A DNA stretch of 59,190 nucleotides from Halopseudomonas formosensis (GCF_900115905.1 NZ_FOYD01000015.1:1-59190), one strand, 5' to 3'; counted from the first letter of the stretch, positions 8,393-17,990 are shown. The notes: generated from the sequence alone by a model not told the origin. Translations and numbers: made by a program.

Positions 8393-9973
8393 ATGACGCA
8401 TTCATACTTCACCTGCGCTGCTCCCGGACGCTGGCACCCTTTCAGCTTATTCGCGCTGCTGTGCCTACTCGCCCTGATGTTGCCCGCAGGCACCGCACTG
8501 GCCAGCACCTGCGGCAGTGCCGGCAATATCCAGTTGCGAAAACAGGTCGCTGTGACAGCCGAGGAGCGCGCCTGGATCGCCTCGCTGCCTGCCCTGCGGG
8601 TGGGGGTGATTCGCAATGCCGCACCGCTGACCGAACGCGATGCGGTCACCGGGGCCTACCGCGGTATCAGTATCGATGTGTTCTGCTTCATTGCCCAAGA
8701 GCTCGGCCTTCGTTACCGACTGCTGGACAGCGGGGGAGACTTTACTCCCATGCTGCGGGCAGTTCAGCAGGGCGAGCTGGATATGCTGATGCCCCTGAGC
8801 CGTCAGCGAGAGCGTGAGCCATTCGGCCTGTTCACTCTGCCCTATTTCACCAGTCATTACGCTGTCATCTCGCTCAAGGGCAAACCCCGCACCCTGCAGA
8901 GCCTGGCTGAACTGCCGGACTTCCGCATCGGGGTAGTCGCCCAGACTGCCCTGGCCCGGGACCTGGCGGAAGTAGTGCCGGCTGACAGTCTGCATGCCCT
9001 GCCCCTGGACGAGGGCAAGAAGGCCTTCTATCAGGCCCTGCGCAGCGGCACGGTGGATGTGCTGGTGATGAACAAGGACATCTTCACCGAGGACAAGTAC
9101 CGCGACGAGCTATTCGACATGGAAGTGGCGCAGATTCTCACGCAGTTCCCGCGCCGGTACGGCTTCTATTTCAGCAAGACGGAAGATCACCAGCGCCTGG
9201 TCGAGTTGTTCGACCACTATCTGGCACACATCGATGCCTCCGATGCCATCCTGCGACACGAGGTGGGGGAGCAGCGTCTGATTGAGCGCTATCTGCGTCA
9301 GCAGGACCGCCTGGATCTGCAGCGGCTGCTGACGGCGGTCGTGGCCCTGTCGCTGCTGTTGCTGCTGGCCTACTTCCGCCACTACCGGCGCCTGAGCAAG
9401 CAGCTGGATGCCAGTCACCGGCAGGTGCTGGAACAGCAGCAGGCCCTGCTGGAAGCCAACCAGCAGCTGGAGCGCCTGAGCATGACCGATGGGTTGACCG
9501 GCCTGGCGAACCGGCGGCGGTTTGATGAGCGAGTGGCGCTGGAATTTGCCCTGCACAGGCGTACCGGCCGACCGTTGAGCGTGCTGATGCTGGACCTGGA
9601 TCACTTCAAGCAGGTCAATGACCAGCTCGGCCACGCCATGGGCGACGAATACCTGCGCCGGGTGGCCAGCGAGCTCAAGGGCTACTGCCGCCGACCGACG
9701 GATCTGCTGGCCCGCTACGGCGGCGAGGAGATCATCTGTCTGCTGCCGGAGACGGCGCAGCCGGAGGCGTTACAGATCGCGGAGAGGATGCGTGAGGCGG
9801 TTGCCCGCCTGCGCCTGGCCAATCCCGGCTCCCCGTCGGGGCAGGTGACCCTGAGCATAGGCGTGGCTACCCAGACCGGGCAGCATCCTACCACCGACAG
9901 TCTGCTGGCCGAGGCCGATGCCCGGCTGTATCAGGCCAAACGCGGCGGGCGCAACCGGGTGTGCTCGAGCTGA
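8393..9973 (+). CDS. Diguanylate cyclase with periplasmic solute-binding (SBP_bac_3) sensor domain (526 aa)
   Basis: An N-terminal hydrophobic signal (residues 15-36) is followed by a bacterial extracellular solute-binding family 3 domain (about 50-280; LRVGVIRNAAPL at its start). Next come one membrane span (LLTAVVALSLLLLLAYF, about 311-328), a short coiled coil and a C-terminal GGDEF domain (about 365-520). The active-site motif is RYGGEEI, with isoleucine in place of the usual phenylalanine, and DxLTGLANRR begins the domain. RPTD lies five residues before GGEEI, giving an intact inhibitory I-site for product feedback. It probably makes cyclic di-GMP in response to a periplasmic amino-acid-like ligand. 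Single gene; its own promoter lies in the 278-base gap upstream. Confidence 0.88.
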   Translation: MTHSYFTCAAPGRWHPFSLFALLCLLALMLPAGTALASTCGSAGNIQLRKQVAVTAEERAWIASLPALRVGVIRNAAPLTERDAVTGAYRGISIDVFCFIAQELGLRYRLLDSGGDFTPMLRAVQQGELDMLMPLSRQREREPFGLFTLPYFTSHYAVISLKGKPRTLQSLAELPDFRIGVVAQTALARDLAEVVPADSLHALPLDEGKKAFYQALRSGTVDVLVMNKDIFTEDKYRDELFDMEVAQILTQFPRRYGFYFSKTEDHQRLVELFDHYLAHIDASDAILRHEVGEQRLIERYLRQQDRLDLQRLLTAVVALSLLLLLAYFRHYRRLSKQLDASHRQVLEQQQALLEANQQLERLSMTDGLTGLANRRRFDERVALEFALHRRTGRPLSVLMLDLDHFKQVNDQLGHAMGDEYLRRVASELKGYCRRPTDLLARYGGEEIICLLPETAQPEALQIAERMREAVARLRLANPGSPSGQVTLSIGVATQTGQHPTTDSLLAEADARLYQAKRGGRNRVCSS

Positions 9974-10061
9974 GCAGGCCCCGGGGCGCCCGGACAGGCT
10001 CTATTGATGTTTCCAACAGGGTAAACTGCGGCCCGGTTATTTCCTTACTGGCTCCCCCATC

Positions 10062-10739
10062 ATGAATAGTTCATTTGTTACCGAAAACCTGGAGTATCTG
10101 CAGCCGCCCCCGATGACCACCCTGAGCGGGCGTCGCGTGCTGTTCGTGATGGCCGACCGCGCCGAGTATGGTCCGCATCTGCAGCAGCGTTTCATCCCGC
10201 TGCTGACCGGGATAGGTCCTGTGGAGGCGGCAGTGCAGCTCACAACAGCCCTGACCATGCTGGCGGCGCGGGGCGAGCGACCGGACCTGGTGGTGTCGCT
10301 GGGCTCGGCCGGCAGTCGGGTGCTGGAGCAGACCGGCATCTATCAGGCGACTTCGGTGGCCTATCGGGATATGGATGCCTCGGCGCTGGGTTTCGAGCGG
10401 GGCGTCACACCGTTTCTCGGCCTGCCGGCGGTACTGCCCCTGCCCCTGCGCATTCCCGGCATCGCGGAGGCGACGCTCTCCACCGGAGCCAATATCGTCT
10501 CCGGCGCAGCCTATGACAGCGTCGCGGCGCAGATGGTGGACATGGAAACCTACGCCTGCCTGCGGGCCTGCATGCGCTTCAACCTGCCGCTGATCGCCCT
10601 GCGGGGGATTTCCGATGGCAAGGCCGAGCTGAATCATGTGAGTGACTGGACCGAGTATCTGCACATCATCGATGAGAAGCTGGCGGCGGCCGTGGATCAA
10701 CTGGCACAAGCGCTGAGCGATGGCAGCTTGATGCCGTAA
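10062..10739 (+). CDS. MTA/SAH nucleosidase-family protein (phosphorylase superfamily, 225 aa)
   Basis: The fold is that of the PNP/UDP phosphorylase superfamily, nearest to 5'-methylthioadenosine/S-adenosylhomocysteine nucleosidase. LLTGIGPVEAA opens the fold, VVSLGSAGS replaces the usual VNTGxAGG loop, VDMETYACLRACMRF matches the substrate-binding V-E/D-M-E-x-A segment, and ALRGISDGK matches the catalytic V-R-x-I-S-D segment (the Asp is present). The expected reaction is cleavage of adenine from methylthioadenosine or S-adenosylhomocysteine in methyl-cycle salvage. The protein has an N-terminal extension of about 20 residues. It converges on the diguanylate cyclase at 10755 with a 15-base gap. 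Confidence 0.78.
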   Translation: MNSSFVTENLEYLQPPPMTTLSGRRVLFVMADRAEYGPHLQQRFIPLLTGIGPVEAAVQLTTALTMLAARGERPDLVVSLGSAGSRVLEQTGIYQATSVAYRDMDASALGFERGVTPFLGLPAVLPLPLRIPGIAEATLSTGANIVSGAAYDSVAAQMVDMETYACLRACMRFNLPLIALRGISDGKAELNHVSDWTEYLHIIDEKLAAAVDQLAQALSDGSLMP

Positions 10740-10754
10740 CCGGCCCGGGCAGGG

Positions 10755-11834
10755 TCAGCCAGCCTGGCTGCCCGCTGCGCTTTGCTGCTCGGTCTCCAGC
10801 GCCACTTCCACCCGATTGCGTCCACCATGTTTGCCGGCATACAGGGCGGCATCGGCGCGGTTCAGGGAGTCGCTGAGCATCTCCCCGGCCTGATGCTCGC
10901 TGACACCGATGCTCAGGGTCACCGGGGCATGCAGACCGTACAGGCTCCAGTCGTACCCGGCCACGGCCTGGCGTACCCGCTCGGCGACCTGGGTAGCCTG
11001 CCGGATATCCGCCCCCGGCAGCAGCGCCAGGAACTCCTCCCCGCCCCAGCGCCCGACACTGTCACCTTCGCGCAGGGCTTCGCGCAGCAGCGCGCCCACC
11101 TGACTCAGCACCCGGTCGCCGCAGTCGTGCCCGTGCAGATCATTGACCTGCTTGAAGTGGTCCACATCCACCAGCAGGAAGGCCAGCCGACGCCCGGCAT
11201 GTTCCCGTTCGGCAATATGCCGACCGGCCAGCTCGACCATGTACCCGCGGTTGTACAGCCGGGTGAGCGGGTCGGTGGTGGCCATGCGACTCAGACTGCG
11301 GTGGGCCCGTCTGACGGTCATCATGTAATACATCGACAGATAACTGGACATGCCGAAGAGGACGGTCAGGTTGAACAGGTACAGGGCAAGCCGGGCGTTC
11401 TCGGAGATGGGCTGCACGGGCTCGACCAGATGGGTGGCGACCGCCAGACCGATATAGAACAGCCACAGTGCCACGACCGTCAGCGCCGCCCTGCGGTAGG
11501 AACGATTACCGGCAAAAAGCGCGGGAATGAACATCAGCAGGTAATAGTAGAAACCCGCCTCCCAGCCGATAAGCAGGGAGCCCAGGGTGGCATGGATCAG
11601 CACCTCGATCCAGATCAGCGTCAGCGCCAGGACATTGCGCCGGGTCTTCAGCGCCCACCAGGCGATGGCGTACATGGGGACACTGAACACGTTGATCCAG
11701 GCGAGGATCGGCGAACCCAGATAATGGAAGATGAAGAACAGGGCCACGTCCACGCAGCCGGCCAGCACGCAGCAACGCATGCACATGAGCCAGAACTGCG
11801 AGCGCGAATCCGCCGTGGGGCGCCGTCCTTCCAT
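10755..11834 (-). CDS. Membrane-anchored diguanylate cyclase (359 aa)
   Basis: The N-terminal half (about 15-180) carries five or six hydrophobic segments and no signal peptide, so it is an integral membrane sensor whose ligand is unknown. The C-terminal GGDEF domain starts at TTDPLTRLYNRGYM and has a canonical RWGGEEF active site. REGD lies five residues before it, an intact I-site. VDHFKQVNDLHGHDCGD is the metal/GTP-binding segment. It should synthesise cyclic di-GMP at the inner membrane. Its start faces the large GGDEF-EAL gene at 12069 across a 234-base divergent gap, so the two may share regulation. Confidence 0.88.
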   Translation of the reverse strand: MEGRRPTADSRSQFWLMCMRCCVLAGCVDVALFFIFHYLGSPILAWINVFSVPMYAIAWWALKTRRNVLALTLIWIEVLIHATLGSLLIGWEAGFYYYLLMFIPALFAGNRSYRRAALTVVALWLFYIGLAVATHLVEPVQPISENARLALYLFNLTVLFGMSSYLSMYYMMTVRRAHRSLSRMATTDPLTRLYNRGYMVELAGRHIAEREHAGRRLAFLLVDVDHFKQVNDLHGHDCGDRVLSQVGALLREALREGDSVGRWGGEEFLALLPGADIRQATQVAERVRQAVAGYDWSLYGLHAPVTLSIGVSEHQAGEMLSDSLNRADAALYAGKHGGRNRVEVALETEQQSAAGSQAG

Positions 11835-12068
11835 GTACGCTCAGCTCCTGCGGTGTGGGTTGTTTGCGGCAACATTAACCTGAAAAGCGGGGGCATGAAA
11901 CGGGTAACCACAGTCGTTCGTGTAAAAAATTCGTCTCATGTGTAGCCAGTTCTGGCTCAAGACAGTCCAATGCCCATACGATATAGCTGTAACGGCTGTA
12001 CTACAGTGGATTGTACCTGGCCACCACTCCCCGCTCGGGGCTGGCCATTCAGAGCTCGCACAGCATCC

Positions 12069-15000
12069 ATGATCAATACCACGCACAATCTTCGATTGCA
12101 GGTCTGGCTCTACCTCCTGTTCATCAGCGGACTGCTGACCGGGCTGCTCGGCTTCGTCGGCCAGGTCTGGCCCGGCCTGGCAATTCCCGAAAGCCTCATG
12201 GTGACCATGCGCGGTTCGTTGGTACTGATACTCGGCAGCCTGGTAATGCTGTCGCTGATGCTGCAATCACGACCGCTGCGCTATCTGTCCGGATCCCTGC
12301 TTTCCATCGTCGGCGGCTATTACGCGGTGCGCCAGCTGCTCGCGATCGCCGGATTGATGGCGCCGGCTGCGCAGTCCAGCGGCGAGATAGCGCCGATGGT
12401 CTGCTCCCTGCTGTGGGGGCTGGGCGGCCTGATCGGTACCGAGACCCGCCTGCGTCGGCTGTTCGCCATGCTGATCAGTTGCATGGGCATGGCCATCGGC
12501 GGCTATGTACTGCTGATGTTCCTGTTCGCCGGCGGCGGGGAGAGCCCCCCGCTCATCATCGGCTTCACCCGGATCGGCGCCATATTCTGTCTGGTATTTG
12601 CTGCAGCACTGGCGCTCCTCTGCCGTCTGCCCTGGTCCCAGATCGAACGCATGGAGCTTTCCGCCGCCAGTGGCGGTGCTCTGGCCGTTTTCGGCACCTT
12701 CTTTCTGCTGGTGATGGCCAGCGGGGGCATTCATCAGGAGCGCCACAATTCGGCACGCGCGCTGGTGCAGCACTATGCCGGGATGCTCGAATACGAGCTG
12801 GAGTCCTCGGCCGAGCTCATCGGGCGTATGGCCGACCGCTGGGCCGCTCTGGACCTGGAAGTGCCCGCCGCCCTGCAACGCACCGAACTCAAGCGCTACT
12901 TCACCGATATCACCGCCCTGAAATCCCTGCTGGTGCTGGGCCGCGACGGCCGGACCCTGCTCCATGAAAGCAGCAATACCGGCGAACAGCACTGGCTGGC
13001 GCGGCAGATGGCGAACCCGCCCATGGCGCAGTGGATCAACACTGTGCGGGCCCAGGGTCTGACTGCCGCCTGGCACATACCGGATAACAGCCGACCGCTG
13101 CATGCGGTGCTGATGATAGTGCCGGAGGGTTCAACCGAGGCGCTGTTCTTCGCCACCTTTGACCTGGATCCCATGTGGCAGCCGGTGGCTCCGGCGTCCG
13201 ACAACGAGTTCGATTTCACTCTGGTCTCCCGGCCCGACAGCCCCTCACTGAAACATGCCCAGAGGCTGGAGGTGTTCGAGCACGCCAGTGTCACTCTGCC
13301 GGGTGGGCCGACCCTGACCGTTACCGCCTCGGCCGGACCGGCCAGCATGCGGACCCTGCCGGGCATGCTGATTCCCTCGATTCTGGTCCTGGGTCTGCTG
13401 GTCAGCTATCTGCTGACCATCGGCCGCATCGTGGCGGTCAAGCAGCGTCAGAGCACCGGAGCCCTGCATACCGAGGAGCAGCGCTTCCGCTCGCTGTTCG
13501 ACCAGTCACCCGACGCGGTCTTCGAGTTCACCCGTGAAGGGCGCTGTGTCGCGCTCAATGACCGGGCCAAATTCATCACCGGCATCAATGACCAGGACCT
13601 GGGTGAGCTCCACTACCAGAGCTTGCTCACCGGCAGAGTAATGAGCCGCATGGACTTCGAGACCTTGGATGCCGCCTTCCAGCGGACCATCGAGGGCAGT
13701 GCGCAGACCTTCAGCGTGAAGTTCCTGAACATTTCCGGTCAATGGCGTGACTACGAATGTTCCTTCATGCCGATGCTGGTCAACAACGCCGTGGTCGGGC
13801 TGTACTCGGTGGTCAAGGATATTACCGAACGCCTGCAGGCCCAGGAGAACCAGCGACTGCTGACTCGCAGTCTGGAGTCCAGCGACAATGCCGTGCTGGT
13901 GGTGGATGTACGGGATCCTGTGATGCCGGTGGTGTTCGTCAATGCCGCCTTCGCCAGCATGACGGGGTGCAGCCGGGAGGAAGCGCGCGCCAGCACCCTG
14001 TCGATGATTACCGGCTCGATGGAGGAGCCTCGGGATGTCGAGCTGATCCGCACCACCATCGCCAACGGCGAAGCCGCGACCTTCACCGTGCGCAACCTGC
14101 GACGCAACGGCATGACCTTCTGGAACCAGCTGTCCCTGGCGCCGATCAAGGACGAGGACGGCGGCATTACCCACTACACCGTCATCATGAAGGACGTGTC
14201 GGAGAAGAAGGAGCACGAACACCAGCTGGCCTACCAGGCCACCCACGACGCGCTCACCGGCCTGGCCAACCGCGCCCTGCTGGAGGACCGCCTGGAACAC
14301 GATATCCAGCTGGCCCGGCGCAGCGGCAAGCAGCTGGCAGTCATGTTCATCGACCTGGATAGTTTCAAGCCCATCAACGATACCCTCGGGCACCGTATCG
14401 GTGATCAGATTCTTATCAACGTGGCCCGCCGCCTCAGCTGTGCGATCCGCCCCACCGATACCCTGGCGCGTTTCGGCGGCGATGAGTTCGTCCTGTTGCT
14501 GCCCAACCTGGAAACCGAAGGGGAGGCCGAGCTGGTCGCTGATCGCATTCTCCACGAGGTCGGGCAGGCGCACAGGGTCGGCAGCCACGAGTTGCACGTC
14601 ACCGCCAGTATCGGCATCAGCTTCCTGCCCCAGGACCCGGATGCGCCGACGAGAATGCTGCAGCAGGCGGACATGGCGATGTACAAGGCCAAGCAGCAGG
14701 GTCGCAATGCCTATGTGATCTTTTCCGGCGATCTCGACGAGAAGCTGTCCTCCGGGGTAACCCTGCGCAACGAGCTGCAGGAGGCGCTGCGCGATGATCA
14801 GCTGTTCCTCAATTATCAGCCCAAGGTGGACCAGTACGGCAGGTTCTGCGGGCTGGAGGCCCTGGTACGCTGGCGCCACCCGATCAAGGGGCTCATCTCG
14901 CCGGCCAGGTTCATTCCCATCGCCGAGGAAACCGGGCAGATCATGCACCTGGGCCACTGGGTCATCACCCAGGCCTGCCGGGATGCCAGACAGCTGCTGG

Positions 15001-15533
15001 ACCTGGGGCTGCTCAACCATCGGGTAGCTGTCAACCTGTCGCCCCTGCAGTTCCACCGTCCGGGATTCCTCGCCTCCCTGCAGGATATCCTCTATCGCAC
15101 TTCCCTGCCCGCCAGCTGTCTGGAGCTCGAGCTCACCGAGAGCATCCTCATGCGCAACAGCGATGCCGCCATCGAGACCCTGAACACCCTCAAGCGGATG
15201 GGCATCACCACCAGCATCGACGACTTCGGTACCGGCTATTCCAGCTTCAGCTATCTCAAGGATCTGCCGGTGGAGAGCGTCAAGATCGACCGCAACTTCG
15301 TCGACAATGTCATCTCCAACCGCAAGGACGCCGCCGTCTGCCGCGGCATCATCGCCACCGCCAGCGAGCTGGGCATGACAGTGGTGGCCGAGGGCGTGGA
15401 GAACCGCGAACAGTTCGAACTGCTCAGGGGCTACGGCTGCGATGCATTCCAGGGTTACTACTTCTCCCGCCCCATGGGCCTTGACGAGCTGATCGACTGG
15501 GTGCGTCAGCATCAGAACAGCGACGCGGTCTGA
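12069..15533 (+). CDS. Membrane PAS-PAS-GGDEF-EAL cyclic di-GMP enzyme (1154 aa)
   Basis: The N-terminus has about six to seven membrane spans (10-240), then an extracytoplasmic region flanked by another span near 440-460. Two PAS domains follow (about 475-600 and 605-735). The GGDEF domain (about 740-900) has DALTGLANRALLED, RFGGDEF and an RPTD I-site five residues before it. The EAL domain (about 910-1150) has every signature: EALVRW, NLSPLQF, ELTES, DDFGTGYSS, KIDRNF and EGVEN. Both activities could therefore be real, and the switch probably lies in the sensory part. The ATG at 12069 precedes MINTTHNLRLQVWLYL at the start of the first membrane span; the frame is open to 11970, but that 33-residue extension is cysteine- and proline-rich and unlike a sensor start. 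Confidence 0.88.
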   Translation: MINTTHNLRLQVWLYLLFISGLLTGLLGFVGQVWPGLAIPESLMVTMRGSLVLILGSLVMLSLMLQSRPLRYLSGSLLSIVGGYYAVRQLLAIAGLMAPAAQSSGEIAPMVCSLLWGLGGLIGTETRLRRLFAMLISCMGMAIGGYVLLMFLFAGGGESPPLIIGFTRIGAIFCLVFAAALALLCRLPWSQIERMELSAASGGALAVFGTFFLLVMASGGIHQERHNSARALVQHYAGMLEYELESSAELIGRMADRWAALDLEVPAALQRTELKRYFTDITALKSLLVLGRDGRTLLHESSNTGEQHWLARQMANPPMAQWINTVRAQGLTAAWHIPDNSRPLHAVLMIVPEGSTEALFFATFDLDPMWQPVAPASDNEFDFTLVSRPDSPSLKHAQRLEVFEHASVTLPGGPTLTVTASAGPASMRTLPGMLIPSILVLGLLVSYLLTIGRIVAVKQRQSTGALHTEEQRFRSLFDQSPDAVFEFTREGRCVALNDRAKFITGINDQDLGELHYQSLLTGRVMSRMDFETLDAAFQRTIEGSAQTFSVKFLNISGQWRDYECSFMPMLVNNAVVGLYSVVKDITERLQAQENQRLLTRSLESSDNAVLVVDVRDPVMPVVFVNAAFASMTGCSREEARASTLSMITGSMEEPRDVELIRTTIANGEAATFTVRNLRRNGMTFWNQLSLAPIKDEDGGITHYTVIMKDVSEKKEHEHQLAYQATHDALTGLANRALLEDRLEHDIQLARRSGKQLAVMFIDLDSFKPINDTLGHRIGDQILINVARRLSCAIRPTDTLARFGGDEFVLLLPNLETEGEAELVADRILHEVGQAHRVGSHELHVTASIGISFLPQDPDAPTRMLQQADMAMYKAKQQGRNAYVIFSGDLDEKLSSGVTLRNELQEALRDDQLFLNYQPKVDQYGRFCGLEALVRWRHPIKGLISPARFIPIAEETGQIMHLGHWVITQACRDARQLLDLGLLNHRVAVNLSPLQFHRPGFLASLQDILYRTSLPASCLELELTESILMRNSDAAIETLNTLKRMGITTSIDDFGTGYSSFSYLKDLPVESVKIDRNFVDNVISNRKDAAVCRGIIATASELGMTVVAEGVENREQFELLRGYGCDAFQGYYFSRPMGLDELIDWVRQHQNSDAV

Positions 15534-15542
15534 ACCCGGCCC

Positions 15543-15763
15543 ACCGAGAGCCTGCACCTGCAGGGCCGCTTCGACAGTTACCCCAAACGCCGCGGCCTGA
15601 CCCGGGTGCCGGAACTGCTGGCGGCCGGCCTGAAGGTTGCCTTCGGCCCGGACTGCCCGCCCGCTGCGTGATACTCCAGGGCCGCTCGCCCTATGAAGTG
15701 CTGCTTGGCCAGCAGCCGGTGCGGGCCTCGATCCGTGATGGGCGTGTGATCCTCGCACGCTGA
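15543..15763 (+). pseudogene. codA: Cytosine deaminase (codA) remnant with internal deletion
   Basis: From 15543 the plus strand reads [20 protein letters not shown] then [17 protein letters not shown] and stops at 15669-15671. This is the CodA segment known in E. coli as IHLQGRFDTYPKRRG...VKEMLESGINVCFGHD. From 15668 a different frame reads [20 protein letters not shown] then SIRDGRVILAR and stops at 15763, matching the extreme C-terminus of CodA ([20 protein letters not shown]...RGGKVIA). Roughly 80 residues between the two blocks, and the whole N-terminal two thirds, are gone. It is a dead gene lying directly behind the GGDEF-EAL stop codon. Confidence 0.85.
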
Positions 15764-15847
15764 CAGGGCACCGCTGGGCCGGGCGGCTCGGCCGCCCGTG
15801 CCGCTTTCTGGCGTATACTCGCGGCTCAGCCTCAACCCCCTGATGCC

Positions 15848-16435
15848 ATGTATAGCCTCGCCCAGCCCGTTCACGCCACCCTGGAAATCCGCAAGAGCCG
15901 CTTCATTGCCTGTGTCGAACCGGTTGCCGACCGCGCCAGCGCCCAGCTGCGGGTAGCCGAACTGCGTGCCGAGCACCCGGATGCCGCCCACGTCTGCTGG
16001 GCGCTGCTGGCGGGTGGGCACAGCGCGGCAGTGGACGATGGCGAACCCTCGGGCACTGCGGGTCGGCCGATGCTGGAGGTGCTGCGTCATCAGCAGCTCG
16101 ACGGCGTGCTGGCCACCGTGGTGCGTTATTACGGTGGCATCAAGCTGGGAGCCGGTGGCCTGGTCCGCGCCTATACCGATGCCGTGGCCCAGGCCCTGCA
16201 ACAGGCCGATAAGGTGGCCCCGGTGGCGCTGGTGCAAGTCCACTGCGAGCTGCCCTATGCCCATGAAAGTACCGCACGCCACCTGCTCGCCCAGGCCGGT
16301 GGCGAGCTGCTCGAGGTCCGGCATGCCGGGTCCGTCACCCTGATCATGCGCCTGCCCGAGGCTGCCCTCGCGGGGCTGCAGGAACAGCTGCTGACTGCCA
16401 CCCGCGGTGAGCTGGCGTTTCGCGTCCTGCCATAA
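15848..16435 (+). CDS. YigZ/IMPACT-family protein (195 aa)
   Basis: The length and motifs are those of the UPF0029/IMPACT family: KSRFIACV near the N-terminus, DDGEPSGTAGRPML in the middle, then VVRYYGGIKLGAGGLVRAYT. The C-terminal part is the ferredoxin-like DUF1949 domain. Bacterial members are cytosolic; their eukaryotic relative inhibits the Gcn2 kinase, and the bacterial role is not settled. The gene has a likely -10 TATACT at 15814-15819. A strong hairpin (GGGCGGC 15781-15787 with GCCGCCC 15791-15797) lies between it and the codA wreck. It stands alone. Confidence 0.88.
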   Translation: MYSLAQPVHATLEIRKSRFIACVEPVADRASAQLRVAELRAEHPDAAHVCWALLAGGHSAAVDDGEPSGTAGRPMLEVLRHQQLDGVLATVVRYYGGIKLGAGGLVRAYTDAVAQALQQADKVAPVALVQVHCELPYAHESTARHLLAQAGGELLEVRHAGSVTLIMRLPEAALAGLQEQLLTATRGELAFRVLP

Positions 16436-16535
16436 ACCGGCCTATCTTGCATTAGAGGAAAGCCTAATAGCCGCGGTATGAGGACGCTCCTATCCTGCGG
16501 CGCGCTTCCTGTTCCTCTGATACTGGTACCCGGCC

Positions 16536-17441
16536 ATGCGACTGACCCTCAACCGCCTGTTTCTGTCCCTTCTGACCCTGTCGGCTCCCCTGCCGCTGCT
16601 CGCCGCCAACGGCCACTACGTGCCCGGCATCGAAGCCAGCGGCGGCGCCTTCATGCCGCCGGTGCAGGGTCTGTACTACCGGGCCTATCTGGTGCATTAC
16701 GACATTCGCCAGGTCGCCGACGCCCGTGGCGATGATCTGCCCGGCAACAACACCGGCAGTGTCACCGCCTTCGCCAACCGCCTGCTGTACGTCACCGACA
16801 GGACCTTCCTCGGCGCCAACTACGGCGTGGAGGCGATAGTGCCGGTGCAGCGCACATCGCTGAGGTTCCGCGGTCTGGGCGTGGACAGCAGCGAGAGCGG
16901 CGTGGGTGACGTCTACCTGGGGCCTGTGGTGCTGGGCTGGCATGGCACGCAGTGGGATACGGTGTTTGCTGCCGGCTTCTGGCTGGATACCGCCGAGCAC
17001 GATCCCCGCGACCCGGCCACCATCGGCCGCGGCCATCCGGCGACCATGCTGACCCTGGGCGGCGCCTGGCACTTCGACCCCGAGCGCCGCTGGTCGGTAT
17101 CGGCCCTGTCGCGCTACGAGATCAAGGGCGAGCAGGATGATACCGGCATCACCCCCGGCGACAGCTGGCTGGTGGAGTGGGCGCTGTCCCACCGTCTGGA
17201 CAGCGGCCTGGAAGTGGGCCTGGCCGGCTATGATGCCTGGCAGCTGGAGGCCGATACCGGCGCCGGCAACAACAACAAGGCCGAGCGCCATGCCGCCGGT
17301 CTGGAACTGGGCTACCGCTGGCCGGATACCGGGCTGCAGCTCAAGGGCGCGGTCTATCATGAATACTCGGTCAAGGCGGGCAGCGGCGGCGTGCAACCCA
17401 GTGGCAATCTGTTCCGGCTGGCATTGACCACGGCGTTCTGA
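16536..17441 (+). CDS. Outer membrane beta-barrel protein, MetA-pathway phenol degradation-like family (301 aa)
   Basis: A signal peptide (MRLTLNRLFLSLLTLSAPLP, cleavage after LLAA) is followed by a protein of alternating beta strands that ends in phenylalanine (LFRLALTTAF), as outer membrane barrels do. The pattern GxxGVEAIVPVQRTSL ... SGVGDVYLGPVVLGWH matches the Phenol_MetA_deg/transporter family (COG4313), whose members often accompany hydrocarbon or aromatic uptake. No catabolic partner lies next to it. Upstream (16455-16473) is an inverted repeat ATTAG-N9-CTAAT of unknown meaning. Confidence 0.75.
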   Translation: MRLTLNRLFLSLLTLSAPLPLLAANGHYVPGIEASGGAFMPPVQGLYYRAYLVHYDIRQVADARGDDLPGNNTGSVTAFANRLLYVTDRTFLGANYGVEAIVPVQRTSLRFRGLGVDSSESGVGDVYLGPVVLGWHGTQWDTVFAAGFWLDTAEHDPRDPATIGRGHPATMLTLGGAWHFDPERRWSVSALSRYEIKGEQDDTGITPGDSWLVEWALSHRLDSGLEVGLAGYDAWQLEADTGAGNNNKAERHAAGLELGYRWPDTGLQLKGAVYHEYSVKAGSGGVQPSGNLFRLALTTAF

Positions 17442-17615
17442 GCCCTCCGGCTTCGTCCGCACCACCGTGGTCAGCGGCTGCCGGAAAAGTTTTCAGCGGG
17501 GGACTTGCATTCCGGGAATTTCGCCCCGATCAGATTGTCCTGAGAAACGGTGCGCAGCGGTTCGCCATTACGCTGCGACCGATAACAACGCTGATAAACT
17601 CAGGAGGGACATCGG

Positions 17616-17990
17616 GTGAGACTGACGCTTGCGGTAGTCACGATGGCTGTTGCTCCGGCGGTTCTGGCGCAATTACCAGGGACAGACGAATTGTTTAGCG
17701 GGGAAGAATGGCGACGCGACCATGCATACCAGCTGGAAGAGCTCAAGCGGGAGCGACAGCGGGCCGCCGAGGAAGCGGCAAGATCGCTCCGGGCGCCTGA
17801 CACACCGCCCCTGCCCACAGAGCCCTTGATGCCCGCCGTTGGCCTCGCCCAGAGCCCGGCCGCCGAACCCGACTGGGAACCCGAGGAACTGTCCGCGCCC
17901 GGCATCGAGACCGGGACCGGGACCGGGACCGGACAGTTCGAATACAACAGGCCACGCAACTCCAGCGTGAATCCGCGCAGCACCTGGTAG
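17616..17990 (+). CDS. Small exported protein of unknown function with a Gly-Thr repeat (124 aa)
   Basis: GTG at 17616 is preceded by AGGAGG (17602-17607) at ideal spacing, which fixes the start. The first 18 residues (MRLTLAVVTMAVAPAVLA) form a signal peptide. Residues 20-60 are charged and helical (EEWRRDHAYQLEELKRERQR), and the rest is proline-rich and disordered. Near the end, a run of almost four ACCGGG hexamers (17910-17932) encodes a short GT repeat. I recognise no family. The gene lies between the outer membrane protein and cstA-like genes without overlap. A GC-rich hairpin (about 18037-18062) follows it. Confidence 0.55.
   Translation: MRLTLAVVTMAVAPAVLAQLPGTDELFSGEEWRRDHAYQLEELKRERQRAAEEAARSLRAPDTPPLPTEPLMPAVGLAQSPAAEPDWEPEELSAPGIETGTGTGTGQFEYNRPRNSSVNPRSTW

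Noticed and set aside
13506..15758. 750-codon minus-strand frame opposite the GGDEF-EAL gene
   Set aside because: The composition (His/Gln/Gly-rich, no hydrophobic pattern) is that of an antisense shadow; the plus strand carries complete GGDEF and EAL motifs.
16440..16475. Possible sigma-54 promoter in GGCCTATCTTGC before the outer membrane protein gene
   Set aside because: The GG and GC doublets are 8 bases apart and sigma-54 needs 10.
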